DNA from: Pseudoalteromonas sp. MSK9-3
Lineage (GTDB): Bacteria > Pseudomonadota > Gammaproteobacteria > Enterobacterales > Alteromonadaceae
Reading direction: 5' to 3'
DNA: 64,000 nt
Assembly: GCF_003590335.1 (NCBI RefSeq)
Contig: NZ_MIET01000026.1
Location: 62,001-126,000, forward strand
Part shown: piece by piece, positions 17,560 to 28,201 of the stretch
Layout of the letters: every line of letters starts with the position of its first letter
How positions within the stretch are numbered: the first letter of the stretch is position 1
The notes under the pieces: model-generated
The model's input: the letters and a program-made list of their open reading frames with translations, nothing else
The model's database searches: none
What the model was told of the DNA's origin: nothing
Program-made: the position numbers and the translations under genes

Positions 17560-19272
17560 TTATAGGTTTGCACGTGCCGTCATGCTTTTATGTGCCATTG
17601 TAAATGAGGCATCATGCACAGAGCTGACAAAATGCCATTCAGTCTTTACAGATTCAGTACTAAAAGTAACAGTCATAAAACCGCGTTGATGAATATTAGC
17701 AAAATCAAGGTCATCTATTAGCAACTGCAACACTTGGGCGTACTGCTCTGCCTGTGGGTCCGATAGCTTTAAATAATACTCTAAGCCAGGTGAGCTTACC
17801 CCGGCAGTTGCAAATTCATAGCCACAGACTTCTCCTTGCGTATTACATAACCTGCCAGACCACGCATTGTGTGTATCTCCAGCTAATACAACCAAGTTTT
17901 TATTGGTTGCTTTTGCTGTTTCTAATATCACTTCTCGTTCAACAGGATAGCCATCCCATGCATCTAAATTATAAGGTGCGACAAAACCAACTCTTGCCTT
18001 TTCTTGTACCGTTAGTGAAGGATCACCTGCGTTCACACGCCCTTTAAGGTGTGCCAACTCACTTAATTGCTGCGCCATGGTCTGTGATGGATCAGCCAAT
18101 GAGGTAAGTAGCTCTGCTGGCATCATCATTTTCGTCATCAATACCTGTTGACCTAACACTTGCCATTTGGCATTCGAAGTTTTCAGACCATCGGTCAACC
18201 AAGTAAGCTGCTTATTGCCTAATAAGTGCTGTGCTGGCGTAACTAAATCGGTTTGAAAACGCGAAAAATCCATTTCTGCGGAGTTTGGGTCAATATAATT
18301 TTGATAATCTAATGCTTTAACGCGTGCTTCATTACGCGTATCTAACATGTACAGCGACACTAGATCACCAAACTCAAACTTTCGATATAATGCTTCAGCT
18401 TGATCTTTCACATAAGGTCGAACAGGCATCCATTCATAATAAGCTTGTAGTGCGGCCAATTTACGGTCACTGAACGTTCCCTCGCCTGCATTATGGTTTT
18501 CAGCCCCTTCAACATAAGTATCGTTACATATTTCATGGTCATCCCATACGGCAATGAACGGCGCTTTTTGATGCAATGCTTGTAACCCAGTATCCGTTCT
18601 ATACAGCGCATATCGCTTACGGTAATCATCTAACGTGATTATTTCATGGCTATTGTCAGCATCCAGTTCACGACCTAAAGCCTGAGCCTGTTCCGTTGCA
18701 TATTCACCCATGCCATACTCGTAAATATAATCACCTAAATGCAAAACCGCATCTAAGTTGTTTATTTTCGCCGCTTCGGCATAAGCGTGAAAGTATCCTG
18801 CAGGGTAATTCGCACATGACATCACCGCAAATTTCACCTGTGATACATCATTTTGTGGCAAGGTTTTACACTGACCAAGCGGTGAAATGGTATTGTCTGT
18901 TACAAACCGATAGTAATATTGGGTGTCAGACTTTAAGCCACTTAAGTCAACTTTTACTGTATAATCATTTTTTTGTAAAGCAGCCACAGTCCGACTCATT
19001 GACGCAATAGTTTGCTCTTCGTCCTCGAAAACCTGCAAGGTTAAATTAATATGCGCAGGCGCGCCCTCTGGGGTGACTCTAGTCCACAAAATAATGCTAT
19101 CTGATAGCGGATCTCCGCTGGCCACACCATGTTTAAAATCAATGGTTACATCGTTACTCGCCAATGCACTTTTATCATGGCTACTGCAACCCACTAAAGA
19201 TAAAGCCACCGTTGTAGCACCGATCCCCAATAAAGTGCCTTTCATAAAATCACGACGAGATAAGCTACCCAT
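17560..19272 (-). CDS. phoD: PhoD-type alkaline phosphatase, Tat-exported lipoprotein
   Basis: 570 residues. The N-terminus has the twin-arginine motif SRRDFMK (5-11) and a lipobox LVGC (Cys29), so it is probably Tat-exported and lipid-anchored. A PhoD N-terminal Ig-like domain is followed by the metallophosphoesterase core, with GDYIYEYG, VWDDHEICNDTY and GDTHNAWSG as metal-binding segments. PhoD enzymes are Fe/Ca-dependent phosphodiesterases/monoesterases that release phosphate outside the cytoplasm. AAGGA lies before the ATG. It stands alone between convergent and divergent neighbours. A clear Pho box was not found. Confidence 0.93.
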   Translation of the reverse strand: MGSLSRRDFMKGTLLGIGATTVALSLVGCSSHDKSALASNDVTIDFKHGVASGDPLSDSIILWTRVTPEGAPAHINLTLQVFEDEEQTIASMSRTVAALQKNDYTVKVDLSGLKSDTQYYYRFVTDNTISPLGQCKTLPQNDVSQVKFAVMSCANYPAGYFHAYAEAAKINNLDAVLHLGDYIYEYGMGEYATEQAQALGRELDADNSHEIITLDDYRKRYALYRTDTGLQALHQKAPFIAVWDDHEICNDTYVEGAENHNAGEGTFSDRKLAALQAYYEWMPVRPYVKDQAEALYRKFEFGDLVSLYMLDTRNEARVKALDYQNYIDPNSAEMDFSRFQTDLVTPAQHLLGNKQLTWLTDGLKTSNAKWQVLGQQVLMTKMMMPAELLTSLADPSQTMAQQLSELAHLKGRVNAGDPSLTVQEKARVGFVAPYNLDAWDGYPVEREVILETAKATNKNLVVLAGDTHNAWSGRLCNTQGEVCGYEFATAGVSSPGLEYYLKLSDPQAEQYAQVLQLLIDDLDFANIHQRGFMTVTFSTESVKTEWHFVSSVHDASFTMAHKSMTARANL

Positions 19273-19592
19273 ACTTGTTCCTTACATTACGACTAAATAT
19301 TAAAGAACACGCATAGTAATGAGTACAGATGACAATTTTACGACTGGTCACACCACATATACGGTATTTTACCTAAGTATAAATAAGCAAAATACCTGTT
19401 GTTATATTTGCTGAATAAACAACCAACCACCTATTTTTACTATGAAAGGTAATGAGTTACAAAGGCTAAAAATTGCGCGTCAATAGATGTTTACTGCATA
19501 ACAATGCTTAAGTAACCCCAAATACATGCATCACCCCTCCATTTTCTATATGATGCCGCCCAAATATAATTCTAATGAATAGGACAACAAGT
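19273..19592. other. divergent promoter region of phoD and the amino-acid transporter
   Basis: About 320 bases, AT-rich, with no ORF of note. It must hold both promoters; no confident operator was identified. Confidence 0.5.
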
Positions 19593-20852
19593 ATGAGTAA
19601 CGCCTCAGAAGCGATATCATCAGATATGCCTTCAAACGATGCTGGGCGCTGGAGTCAGCATGATACACAGTGGGTTCTAAGCTTATTTGGTACCGCAGTG
19701 GGTGCAGGTATTCTGTTTTTACCAATTAATATCGGTATTGGCGGGTTTTGGCCACTGTTGATCATGACCGTACTTGCGTTTCCAATGACGTATTTAGCAC
19801 ACCGAGGGCTTGCACGGTTTGTATTGTCTTCAAAGCAAACTGATGCTGACTTTACTGATGTTGTTGAAGAGCATTTTGGTCCAGGCGCTGGACGCTTAAT
19901 TTCATTACTCTACTTTTTCTCTATCTTTCCAATTTTACTTATTTATGGTGTAGGCTTAACCAATACTGTTGATAGCTTTATTGTTAATCAACTAAACATG
20001 GGCTCACCACCAAGAGTTGTGCTGTCGGGTATATTAGTTGCGGGTATGATTGCGATTATGATGGGTGGTGAGAAATTACTCATGCGTACCTTCTCAGCCT
20101 TAGTTTATCCACTTGTGGCCGTCCTGCTATTTTTATCGTTATACCTGATCCCTAATTGGCAAATGCCAGTTATCACCACACCTGATGCAGCAAGCCTTAC
20201 CCAAACTCTGTGGTTATCAGTTCCTATCGTTGTATTCTCATTTAGCCACGCAGCCGCTATTTCTAGCTTTGCAAACGTGCAGCGTCGCCACTATAAGACA
20301 CGTGCACTTAGCAAGTCAGAAAACATCTTACAATGCACCTCAATTATGCTCATTGTCTTTGTATTGTTATTTGTCTTTTCATGTGTGTTGTCTTTATCTC
20401 CTGAGCAAATGGCAGAGGCAAAACAGGCCAACGTATCAGTATTATCGTATTTAGCGAATGTTTATGATAACCCGTATATTGCCATGCTTGGCCCATTGGT
20501 TGCGTTTATAGCGATTACTTCATCATTCTTAGGGCACTTTTTAGGTGCACGAGAAAGCTTTAATGGTTTAATGAACAAACAAACTTCACTTGAAATCAAA
20601 CTGATTGATAAACTTGGTGTTGCAATGATGTTTGTCGCTATTTGGATTTGCGCAGTATTAAACCCAAGTATTTTAGACATGATGGGAGCAATTTCGGGGC
20701 CTATTATTGCTATGATCTTGTTTATTATGCCAACTATTGCTGTTTATAAAGTCCCTGCATTACAAAAATATAAGGGTAAGATGGGTACTTATTTCGTACT
20801 CATTGTCGGTTTACTGTCAGTATCAGCCTTACTATTTAATATGTTTGGCTAA
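19593..20852 (+). CDS. HAAAP-family amino-acid transporter (SdaC-like)
   Basis: About 419 residues with roughly eleven membrane helices. The first helix carries the family signature GTAVGAGILFLPINIG. The overall pattern matches the hydroxy/aromatic amino-acid permease family, closest in feel to the serine/threonine transporter SdaC/DlsT. These are proton or sodium symporters in the inner membrane. I choose the ATG at 19593, which has AGGA eight bases upstream, over the ATG at 19575. The substrate (serine, threonine or other) is not shown by sequence. Confidence 0.88.
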   Translation: MSNASEAISSDMPSNDAGRWSQHDTQWVLSLFGTAVGAGILFLPINIGIGGFWPLLIMTVLAFPMTYLAHRGLARFVLSSKQTDADFTDVVEEHFGPGAGRLISLLYFFSIFPILLIYGVGLTNTVDSFIVNQLNMGSPPRVVLSGILVAGMIAIMMGGEKLLMRTFSALVYPLVAVLLFLSLYLIPNWQMPVITTPDAASLTQTLWLSVPIVVFSFSHAAAISSFANVQRRHYKTRALSKSENILQCTSIMLIVFVLLFVFSCVLSLSPEQMAEAKQANVSVLSYLANVYDNPYIAMLGPLVAFIAITSSFLGHFLGARESFNGLMNKQTSLEIKLIDKLGVAMMFVAIWICAVLNPSILDMMGAISGPIIAMILFIMPTIAVYKVPALQKYKGKMGTYFVLIVGLLSVSALLFNMFG

Positions 20853-20861
20853 CACCTAACA

Positions 20862-20894
20862 GTACACACCCCACTGAATTATTGGGGTGTGTAC
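20862..20894. terminator. bidirectional terminator
   Basis: A 12-bp perfect stem (GTACACACCCCA / TGGGGTGTGTAC) with a 9-base loop, placed between the convergent transporter and cyclophilin genes. Confidence 0.75.
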
Positions 20895-20902
20895 TGCCTA
20901 CT

Positions 20903-21679
20903 TTACCTTTTTTTCCTATAACGTCGCCCCACAATACCAACCATAAGAAATAAACTCGTCAATAATGAACCACTCGACGACTTTTCGGGCTCTGGAACTG
21001 GATTAGGAGTTGGTGTAGGTAGGTTATCAATTAGCGTATTAGACTTTGGTGACAAGTTTACTGCCGTAGTCGGATCTGCATCAATTATCACTATGTTATT
21101 AACAGTAACCAAATTACTTTCATCAGGATCGACACTCGTGTCAATACATTGGGAAGAGGTGTAATTAACGACTGGTACTTCACCACAGCGCTCTAAAGCT
21201 GCTATTTTATCTATGACAGCCATACCTTGTTCAGTAGTTACTTGACCAAAAACAGTATAACCGCCATTAGTCGCATCTAAGCTCACGCTATTATCTTTAA
21301 GATTAAAATACCACTGACTTGTCGCGCTATTTGCACTGTTACTGAGTTTAGCCATCGCAATTGTACCACGGACGTTAGACAATACCGGTTCATTTTGTAT
21401 TGAAGAAAATGTTTCAATTCTATCTAACGGAATTGTCCCTTCATACTTAAAACCACCACCCTGTAACACGAAGTTAGGCACGCTACGATGTACCGTAGAG
21501 TCTTGATAACTATCTTGATCTACATAACGTAAAAAATTATTTACTGTAATTGGAGTTGTTTGGTCAAACAGGTTAACTTGAAAGGAACCTTGAGAGGTTT
21601 CAAATTCCACAATCGTTGCAAAAGCTGTACTGCTAGTGCTCAATAATGTACAAAGACATAACGCTTTTATTTTATTCAT
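20903..21679 (-). CDS. exported cyclophilin-type peptidyl-prolyl isomerase with C-terminal anchor tail
   Basis: 258 residues. A Sec signal peptide (1-21) precedes a cyclophilin domain (about 23-195) with VNNFLRYV, VLQGGGF and the core QWYFNL. The domain carries an insert with two Cys (ERCGEV, SSQC). After it comes a Pro/Thr linker (PTPTPNPVPEPE), then SSSGS, a hydrophobic helix (LLTSLFLMVGIVG) and a basic end RRYRKKR. That tripartite tail resembles exosortase/rhombosortase-type sorting signals (PEP-CTERM, GlyGly-CTERM), although neither canonical motif is exact. It is probably periplasmic or surface-bound and helps fold exported proteins. Confidence 0.9.
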   Translation of the reverse strand: MNKIKALCLCTLLSTSSTAFATIVEFETSQGSFQVNLFDQTTPITVNNFLRYVDQDSYQDSTVHRSVPNFVLQGGGFKYEGTIPLDRIETFSSIQNEPVLSNVRGTIAMAKLSNSANSATSQWYFNLKDNSVSLDATNGGYTVFGQVTTEQGMAVIDKIAALERCGEVPVVNYTSSQCIDTSVDPDESNLVTVNNIVIIDADPTTAVNLSPKSNTLIDNLPTPTPNPVPEPEKSSSGSLLTSLFLMVGIVGRRYRKKR

Positions 21680-22106
21680 AATATGCTACTTAAATGTTAA
21701 TATTTTTTGTTGATACACGTTTTAATTGTCCCAATGGTAATTATAAAAGCGATTAATCACCATAAAATCTTGTTAGATTTACAAAAAATAACAAGATCAA
21801 GCACCGTGCTTACAAAACACCATAATGTGAAGCAATAACACATTATTTTCAGTAAAGATAACTCAATAAACATACTTTGCTTAAACAGTAATCACAGTTA
21901 CACAGTGTCTTATCTGCTGTCTTCTCGCTTATTGAAATAAATACACACTTACAGAATCCCAAAACTTCATTTATATCAACAATAAAAACAAACAAAAATG
22001 ATAGCGCTGTCATTAAAAACTTTAAATTTAATGACTTATAACAATTGCAGCTTTTCACCACAGTCGATACTATTACCTCAAAGCCAATGATTTATAATGA
22101 ATTAAT
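21680..22106. other. gene-free stretch between the cyclophilin and EAL genes
   Basis: About 430 bases of AT-rich sequence holding the divergent promoters. A 70-codon minus-strand frame exists (21849-22061), but its Cys- and Phe-rich composition and lack of a ribosome site argue against coding. Confidence 0.5.
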
Positions 22107-24308
22107 TTGTATAACTTGCGACAATTCTTCCATCTAGATGACAATTTACCTCACACTCGGCATATCGCACATTGGCAAGTCAGTGCTCTGCGGCTAATGT
22201 TAATGACTGCATTTCTCATCTCTCTTGCAATCACATCACACAGCCTATACGCCTATGTAGCATCGCAAACCCCTAGTCACTTAACGGTAACCAGTGTTGC
22301 AAGTACGATTATATTTAGCCTCTTATTATTTAGCCGCAAGTACTATTTTTTTAGTGCGCATACTTTGCTTCTGAGTATCACCATTTTTGCTATTTACATT
22401 CACCTTTTCACGCCTGCGATACACGCCATACAGATCAGCGCCACCATTACCTACGTGACGCCTGTGATTGCACTTCTCTTAATTGGCAGAAAAACGGCGG
22501 CGTGTTACACGGTTTTAAACCTGTTACCGCTATACATCATTTTCCAAGATTTAGGCACGCCAGCTAAAAATGCCCAAGCAGAACTACTGCACAATGCACA
22601 CTTTTATATTCATAGTTTTGTTTTTTTCTTTTTTAATATTTGTATTCCATTGGCTGTATGGCGCACAAGCCTTGCTGCCATGCATTTACAACAGCAGTTA
22701 CAACAGCACAGTGCATTACTAGAAAAACAAAAGAACTTATACCGCAAGTTTTTCCAAAATGCATACTCAGCAATTATTTTAGTCAATGAAGAACAACAAA
22801 TCGTTGAAGCAAATCAAAAGGCAAAGCAACTACTTAACCTGTACCACCACCCTCTACCATGCCATAGTAAGCTCATATTCAACCAAGCAATAGGTGATAG
22901 TGGCCAGCTCTATAAACGCGCTAACTCAGTACTACAAATTGATGCAAAAGAGCGCCATGAGAAATCTTTATCTGCATGGTATGTCAGTGATGCGTCTGAG
23001 CAGTTTCATCTTCAACAACAATTTAAAGCACTCGGTGCACAACACCATCAAACCAAATACTTTAATACACAGGTGAATTTACCCAATACAACATGGCTAC
23101 GTGAGCAAATAGACATCGCCGTGAAAGGAGCTGCCCCTTTTATTGTCGCAATTGCCGATAACCAAAACTTACAAGTACTAGAACATGGCATAGACGCTGA
23201 ACAACGCAAACTATTATACAAACACATAAACAAAATATTTGAACACCATAATCAAGCAAATAGTGCTGTTGCCTATTTGGGCTCTGGTCGATTAGGTTTT
23301 ATTGCAGCCCATAACGAAGCGCTCATCGACACGGTTAAACAGTGGCAGCAAAACCTTGATTTTTGGATACGCTTAGGAAACCTGCAATACCACGCTAAAT
23401 ATGCAGTTTCAGTTGCGGCCTATCCTCAGCATGGGTATAGCGCCGAGCGTTTATTAAAAAATGCCGTTCAAGCATGCGAATTACGTCATTCAAATGTGCT
23501 GTATTCTGTTTTTGACTTTAGCCTGAAAAAACAGCGTCTCGGTCGTCATGAAATGGCCCTTCTCCTAGAAAAAGCGCTAGAGTACGATGAGTTAGAGATT
23601 TACTTGCAAGGCAAGCATTTCGCATGTGGTCGATTAATTGGATTTGAAGCACTGGCGCGCTGGAACAGCCATTTACTGGGCTTCGTCCCTGCTGGTGAAT
23701 TTATTGCGATCGCCGAGGAGTTTGGTCTGATCGAAGCATTAACCCAGTATATTATTCATAAATTGTGTCAAACCTTAGCAAACTACCCGGCACTCCCCGT
23801 GCCCATAGCTGTTAATGTAAGCGCACAAGATTTAGAACAAGAAGATTTTGCACAACAAATTAAAGCACACTTACAAAAGTACAACCTAGCAGCAAGTGCT
23901 ATTGAACTTGAACTTACCGAATATAGTATTGCAAATGATAGAGCCCACACCCTGATGCAACTAAAATCACTGAGTCAATTCGGTATAAAGCTCGCCATAG
24001 ATGACTTTGGTACGGGTTACTCAAATATCGCTCGATTGATTGAGTACCCTATTAATCGACTTAAATTTGACCGTAGTTTATTAGACAAGATAGACACAGA
24101 TAGAAACCAGCATGCATTACTCAGCGGTATGGTCAAAATATGCGCTAAACTGGGTATCGCAGCCTTGGCAGAAGGGGTTGAAACAACCCCACAACGCGAT
24201 GCACTAGCCCAACTTGGGATGCAAGAATTTCAAGGCTACCTCTACTCGACCCCACAGCCGATTGAGCAAGTACTCGCCCCTTATGTATTACAACTGCAAG
24301 CACATTAA
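22107..24308 (+). CDS. membrane PAS / degenerate GGDEF / EAL c-di-GMP phosphodiesterase
   Basis: 733 residues from a TTG start. No ribosome site is strong, but the first helix begins at about residue 27, so the start must be near. Six or so N-terminal helices (about 27-195) are followed by a coiled linker, a PAS-like segment (about 205-275), a GGDEF-type domain (about 310-460) and an EAL domain (about 480-725). The GGDEF site is degenerate (YLGSGRLGF). The EAL domain keeps FEALARW, VNVSAQ, the ELTE Glu, DDFGTGYS, LKFDRSL and AEGVET, so phosphodiesterase activity is likely. It probably lowers c-di-GMP in response to a membrane signal. The GGDEF part may act as a GTP sensor. Confidence 0.9.
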   Translation: MYNLRQFFHLDDNLPHTRHIAHWQVSALRLMLMTAFLISLAITSHSLYAYVASQTPSHLTVTSVASTIIFSLLLFSRKYYFFSAHTLLLSITIFAIYIHLFTPAIHAIQISATITYVTPVIALLLIGRKTAACYTVLNLLPLYIIFQDLGTPAKNAQAELLHNAHFYIHSFVFFFFNICIPLAVWRTSLAAMHLQQQLQQHSALLEKQKNLYRKFFQNAYSAIILVNEEQQIVEANQKAKQLLNLYHHPLPCHSKLIFNQAIGDSGQLYKRANSVLQIDAKERHEKSLSAWYVSDASEQFHLQQQFKALGAQHHQTKYFNTQVNLPNTTWLREQIDIAVKGAAPFIVAIADNQNLQVLEHGIDAEQRKLLYKHINKIFEHHNQANSAVAYLGSGRLGFIAAHNEALIDTVKQWQQNLDFWIRLGNLQYHAKYAVSVAAYPQHGYSAERLLKNAVQACELRHSNVLYSVFDFSLKKQRLGRHEMALLLEKALEYDELEIYLQGKHFACGRLIGFEALARWNSHLLGFVPAGEFIAIAEEFGLIEALTQYIIHKLCQTLANYPALPVPIAVNVSAQDLEQEDFAQQIKAHLQKYNLAASAIELELTEYSIANDRAHTLMQLKSLSQFGIKLAIDDFGTGYSNIARLIEYPINRLKFDRSLLDKIDTDRNQHALLSGMVKICAKLGIAALAEGVETTPQRDALAQLGMQEFQGYLYSTPQPIEQVLAPYVLQLQAH

Positions 24309-24389
24309 TAAACCATTTTTAGCGCTTCTTTAATATGCTTGACGTTGTCATAAAATGTACAGAACGCTCTATGTAAGGCGGCGTATGCT

Positions 24390-26726
24390 CTACAATTTAA
24401 ATCGAGATACTAGATCTCTTAACCGCATATATTCACCTTCAAGTTCATTGCAGCACCCAGATGCATCCTCTATTGATTGGTTGTTGTTTGCAGCTAACTC
24501 GCTAATAGACGACACTTGCTGCGCCATATCACGTGCAACGGCGCTTTGCTCTGATGTTGCGGTCGCTACCTGAGAGTTATAACCTTCAATCTCGGTAACT
24601 TCTTTGTTTATTTCTTCAAATGAGTCTGTCACTTTATGGGTCGTAACAAGCGTGTCTTCAACACTTTTGAGTGCAACTTTCATCGTCGTCACTGTTTGTT
24701 GCGTACCATGTTGTAGTGTTTCAATAATTGTTTGGATCTCTTTGGTGGAATCTTGGGTCTTTTGTGCAAGCGAACGAACTTCATCAGCAACAACAGCAAA
24801 ACCGCGACCTTGCTCACCTGCTCTGGCAGCCTCAATGGCGGCATTTAACGCCAGTAAATTTGTTTGTTCTGCAATCCCTCTGATCACCTCTAATACTGAG
24901 CCAATGTCGTTACTGTCTTTTGCCACTCTATCGACACTATTTGAGGTCGTTGAAATCGTTTCTTTAAGCGTTTCGTTATAATGCATATTCGCTTCAACAT
25001 TACGCTTCCCGTCATTTACCTGAGCAACCGCCGCATGCGTCGCATGATTAGAACTCTTTGCAGATTCAGCCAACGAGTCTGAAGTTTGCGCCATCTCTTC
25101 AATCGCAGCCGATAACTGCAATGTCATGCCAGATTGTTCTTGTGACTGTGATGTCACCACATTGAAATTGTCTCTAAGCAAATTTACCGAGCGGCTTAAA
25201 TTAGTCGACGAGTCAGATACTTCCTGCATTGCACCATTAATACTTTGCATCATTAAATTAAATGAGCGTTCAACCTGACCAATTTCATCTTTATCTGATT
25301 TACCCGCTCGCAAGTCAGCCCTAAGCGACAAATCGAGTGTATTTGCAACCCGCATAACAAAGTCATTCAATTGCAATATCGGCTTAGAAAGGTATCCACC
25401 CAACACCCATGCTGCGGTTAATCCCAAAGCAATAATAATAAACGTGCTAATAATCGCAGTCGTGACTAACGTACTGAGTATGCCATCCATTGCCGCAAAC
25501 CCTTCAGACTCATCAATTTCACTTAAAATTGCCCAGCGATTATCACCCACTTCAATAAACCCATAGGCTGATGCAACCTTCACCCCTCTGTAATCGGCGA
25601 TTAAACCAAATCCTTGTTGTCCTTTTAATGCTGCTCGCACCGCTTGCGTATCTACTGGTGCAATCCCCAAAGAAGAATCTCTGATATCGATTTGTTTAAT
25701 GGTTTTGTTGTCAATGCCTGAACTGGTCAGTGCAGCCAAGTATGCCGCTTTATCTTCAAGTAAAAACCGGCTTTGGGAGCGCATCAGTCCATCGCCGCCA
25801 ACCAAGTAGGTTTCCCCAGACATGCCTAAGCCGCGAGACTGCCATTGTTCGTGATACGTCATAATATCGTTAATTCGGTCCACGGGGGCTTGGAATATCA
25901 ATACCCCAACGCGTGTGCCCTGTTTAAATATCGGCGACGCAAAGAAAGCAGCAGGTGCTTCATAGGAAGGCGTATAAGGATGGAAATCGATAATTTTAAC
26001 TTCCCCTTCTGATAAGTTCATGCCAGCACGATATGCCTTACCCAGTCCTGAATTTGCATACGCCCCATTTTTTAATGAAGTAGCAAAGTCAAGTTCTTTA
26101 AATACTGAATAAACAACATCCCCCGTTTTCGCATCTGCGATAAATATGTCGTAATACCCAAAGGCCTCTAGTGTTTTCTTAAATGAAAGGTGGTATTGAA
26201 CGTGTGCCTGCTGATAAGCACTCCCATCATCGGGATTAATCAATTCACTTTTACTACCCAGTGGATGTGAATTATTAGCAATATAGGTATATTGCAATGC
26301 TTTGCCATGCTCAGATAACGTCGTTAATAGAGACTGGACATTGATGTTTTTATTGTCATTAAGAGATTTATACGTTGATAAAAACTGTTGCTGATAGAAC
26401 TGAGACAGCTTGCTATCTACTTGTGCTGATGAAGCCGATGTGGATGAAAGAGTATACTGCTTAAAAGCATCACTAAATTGCACCGTTCCCTCAACAGTCA
26501 TAACAGATGACGCCAATGTCGCAATATGGTGTTCAATGTTATCTAGATAGCTGGTAATTTGTTCAGCCTTAGCATCTCGCAGCCCGATCAATCTATTTTG
26601 TAATTGCTCTTCTAACGCCGTCGATGTCATCGACTCTGCTAGCTTGGTCAAAACAACCGATGTGGTGAGTACACCAACAGCAATAATGACAGCCACATTC
26701 ATTATAATCTTTGTTTTTATACGCAC
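24390..26726 (-). CDS. methyl-accepting chemotaxis protein with periplasmic Cache domain
   Basis: 778 residues. GTG start at 26726 with GAGG eight bases upstream. Helix 1 is at about 9-27. A large periplasmic region to about 410 has dCache-like features ([35 protein letters not shown]). Helix 2 is at about 413-437. A HAMP domain and the signalling hairpin follow, with the conserved tip [20 protein letters not shown] split by a Gly hinge. There is no C-terminal CheB/CheR-tethering pentapeptide. It should control the CheA kinase. The ligand is unknown; Cache domains often bind amino or organic acids. Confidence 0.95.
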   Translation of the reverse strand: MRIKTKIIMNVAVIIAVGVLTTSVVLTKLAESMTSTALEEQLQNRLIGLRDAKAEQITSYLDNIEHHIATLASSVMTVEGTVQFSDAFKQYTLSSTSASSAQVDSKLSQFYQQQFLSTYKSLNDNKNINVQSLLTTLSEHGKALQYTYIANNSHPLGSKSELINPDDGSAYQQAHVQYHLSFKKTLEAFGYYDIFIADAKTGDVVYSVFKELDFATSLKNGAYANSGLGKAYRAGMNLSEGEVKIIDFHPYTPSYEAPAAFFASPIFKQGTRVGVLIFQAPVDRINDIMTYHEQWQSRGLGMSGETYLVGGDGLMRSQSRFLLEDKAAYLAALTSSGIDNKTIKQIDIRDSSLGIAPVDTQAVRAALKGQQGFGLIADYRGVKVASAYGFIEVGDNRWAILSEIDESEGFAAMDGILSTLVTTAIISTFIIIALGLTAAWVLGGYLSKPILQLNDFVMRVANTLDLSLRADLRAGKSDKDEIGQVERSFNLMMQSINGAMQEVSDSSTNLSRSVNLLRDNFNVVTSQSQEQSGMTLQLSAAIEEMAQTSDSLAESAKSSNHATHAAVAQVNDGKRNVEANMHYNETLKETISTTSNSVDRVAKDSNDIGSVLEVIRGIAEQTNLLALNAAIEAARAGEQGRGFAVVADEVRSLAQKTQDSTKEIQTIIETLQHGTQQTVTTMKVALKSVEDTLVTTHKVTDSFEEINKEVTEIEGYNSQVATATSEQSAVARDMAQQVSSISELAANNNQSIEDASGCCNELEGEYMRLRDLVSRFKL

Positions 26727-27033
26727 GCCGATACCTCGTCTAATAAAAAGCCAAAATGCCCTTGGTACTGTATTAAAATTAGTTTAATTACGCACAATCG
26801 CCAAGTATAAAACCCATAAAAAAGTATTTATTTTTCATACATCTGCCAATAGCCAAAGAATAATCAAAAAATGCTTAACCCTATTGTTTTACGCTTGCTT
26901 AAGCTTTGTATAATTTGACCTTTATTGGGCAGCTGGTATCTTTACGAGAGAGTGTAAAAATACCGCATAAAACATGTTTTATATAATGTGTACCAACTCA
27001 CTTTCGTTAATCATGCAACCGTAGAGAGCTGTT
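26727..27033. other. divergent promoter region of the chemoreceptor and FIST genes
   Basis: About 300 bases, AT-rich, no ORF. GAGAG just before 27034 is the probable ribosome site of the FIST gene. Confidence 0.5.
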
Positions 27034-28200
27034 TTGTTTAAATTTAATTGTTATTCATCTGACATATCCGACACTCAAAAAGCGCTAAACGACGTAGCTA
27101 CTCAATGTCACCCAGCTAATAAGCCCACAATCATTCTGGTGTACTTTGATGTGCAACTTAATGCGCAAATCATATGGCAATGGTTAACCTTGCACTTTCC
27201 CGCGACCCCCTTCATTTTAAGCAGCTCTTGCCAAGGAAGCTTATGTCATAACAAGCATGACGATACTGTATTTGCCACACTGACAATCACAACCATTGAG
27301 GATGACTCTGGGCAGTATCATATTCGTGCCGGCAATACACAAAGCCAGTCTGTTTATAACATGGCCCAGCAAACTGCGAAGCACTTACTAACCGACATAA
27401 ACAGTGAACCACCAGAGTTACTCTGGGTGACCCTCACACCAGGCGATGAAGAAGCCGCATTAAACGGCATACAAGATGTTATTGGTACACGCGTTCCCAT
27501 TGTAGGTGGATCTGCATCTGATAATGATGTTACGGGACAGTGGCAAATATTTACGCATGCCAGTTCAGAGCCCTGCCAAATGGCCATCGTAAGTTTAACT
27601 CCTTCAGTTCCCATTTCTTTTTCATTTTCATCTGGATATGCACCGTCGGGACGAACAACAGAGGTAACCGAATCATCAGGCAGGCAAGTAACAACGCTCG
27701 ATGGCATTGATGCGGCAAGCCAATATAATCACTTAACAAATGGGGCAATCACTGAGCAGTTGCACGGTGGTAATATTCTTGGACAAACCTCTTTTCATCC
27801 GATCGGACGAGAAGTGAGTAAAGACGAATATTTATTAAGTCATCCTGAGCGTGTAAATGATGACGGTACGATGACCTTATTCTCTCAATTAGAGCAGGGC
27901 GATCATTTACATATTATGCAAGGGTCAACAGAAAGCTTGCTGCAACGCGCTCACAAAGTCATTCAAAGTGCACAAAATGGTTTAGCAGAACCAGAAATCT
28001 CTGGCTGCCTACTCATATATTGTGCTGGTTGCATGCTCAGCGTCAAACCACAGTTTGAACAAGTCTCCAAGAATATAAAAAAGCACTTTTCGGCAACCCC
28101 AGTCACTGGTGCCTACACGTTTGGCGAGCAAGGTTGTTTTTTAGATGGGCAATCACGCCACGGTAATTTAATGATTTCTGCAGTGGTATTTGGGGTATGA
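27034..28200 (+). CDS. FIST-domain sensory protein
   Basis: 388 residues from a TTG start (AGAGAG upstream). Soluble, without a signal peptide. The N-terminal FIST domain has a segment like LLWVTLTPGDEE and IVGGSASDND. The C-terminal part contains GCLLIYCAGCM and TGAYTFGEQGCF, typical of the FIST_C half. FIST domains are thought to bind small ligands such as amino acids, and usually work with histidine kinases, chemoreceptors or c-di-GMP enzymes. The stop is two bases before the start of a histidine kinase gene, which is the likely partner. Confidence 0.9.
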   Translation: MFKFNCYSSDISDTQKALNDVATQCHPANKPTIILVYFDVQLNAQIIWQWLTLHFPATPFILSSSCQGSLCHNKHDDTVFATLTITTIEDDSGQYHIRAGNTQSQSVYNMAQQTAKHLLTDINSEPPELLWVTLTPGDEEAALNGIQDVIGTRVPIVGGSASDNDVTGQWQIFTHASSEPCQMAIVSLTPSVPISFSFSSGYAPSGRTTEVTESSGRQVTTLDGIDAASQYNHLTNGAITEQLHGGNILGQTSFHPIGREVSKDEYLLSHPERVNDDGTMTLFSQLEQGDHLHIMQGSTESLLQRAHKVIQSAQNGLAEPEISGCLLIYCAGCMLSVKPQFEQVSKNIKKHFSATPVTGAYTFGEQGCFLDGQSRHGNLMISAVVFGV

Positions 28201-28201
28201 A

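Noticed and set aside
19300..19345. Possible Pho box before phoD
   Set aside because: The TGTCATC-like half-site lacks a correctly spaced second repeat.
21849..22061. A 70-codon minus-strand frame in the cyclophilin-EAL gap
   Set aside because: Composition is Cys/Phe/Leu-rich with no ribosome site and no recognisable pattern; it is probably chance in AT-rich DNA.
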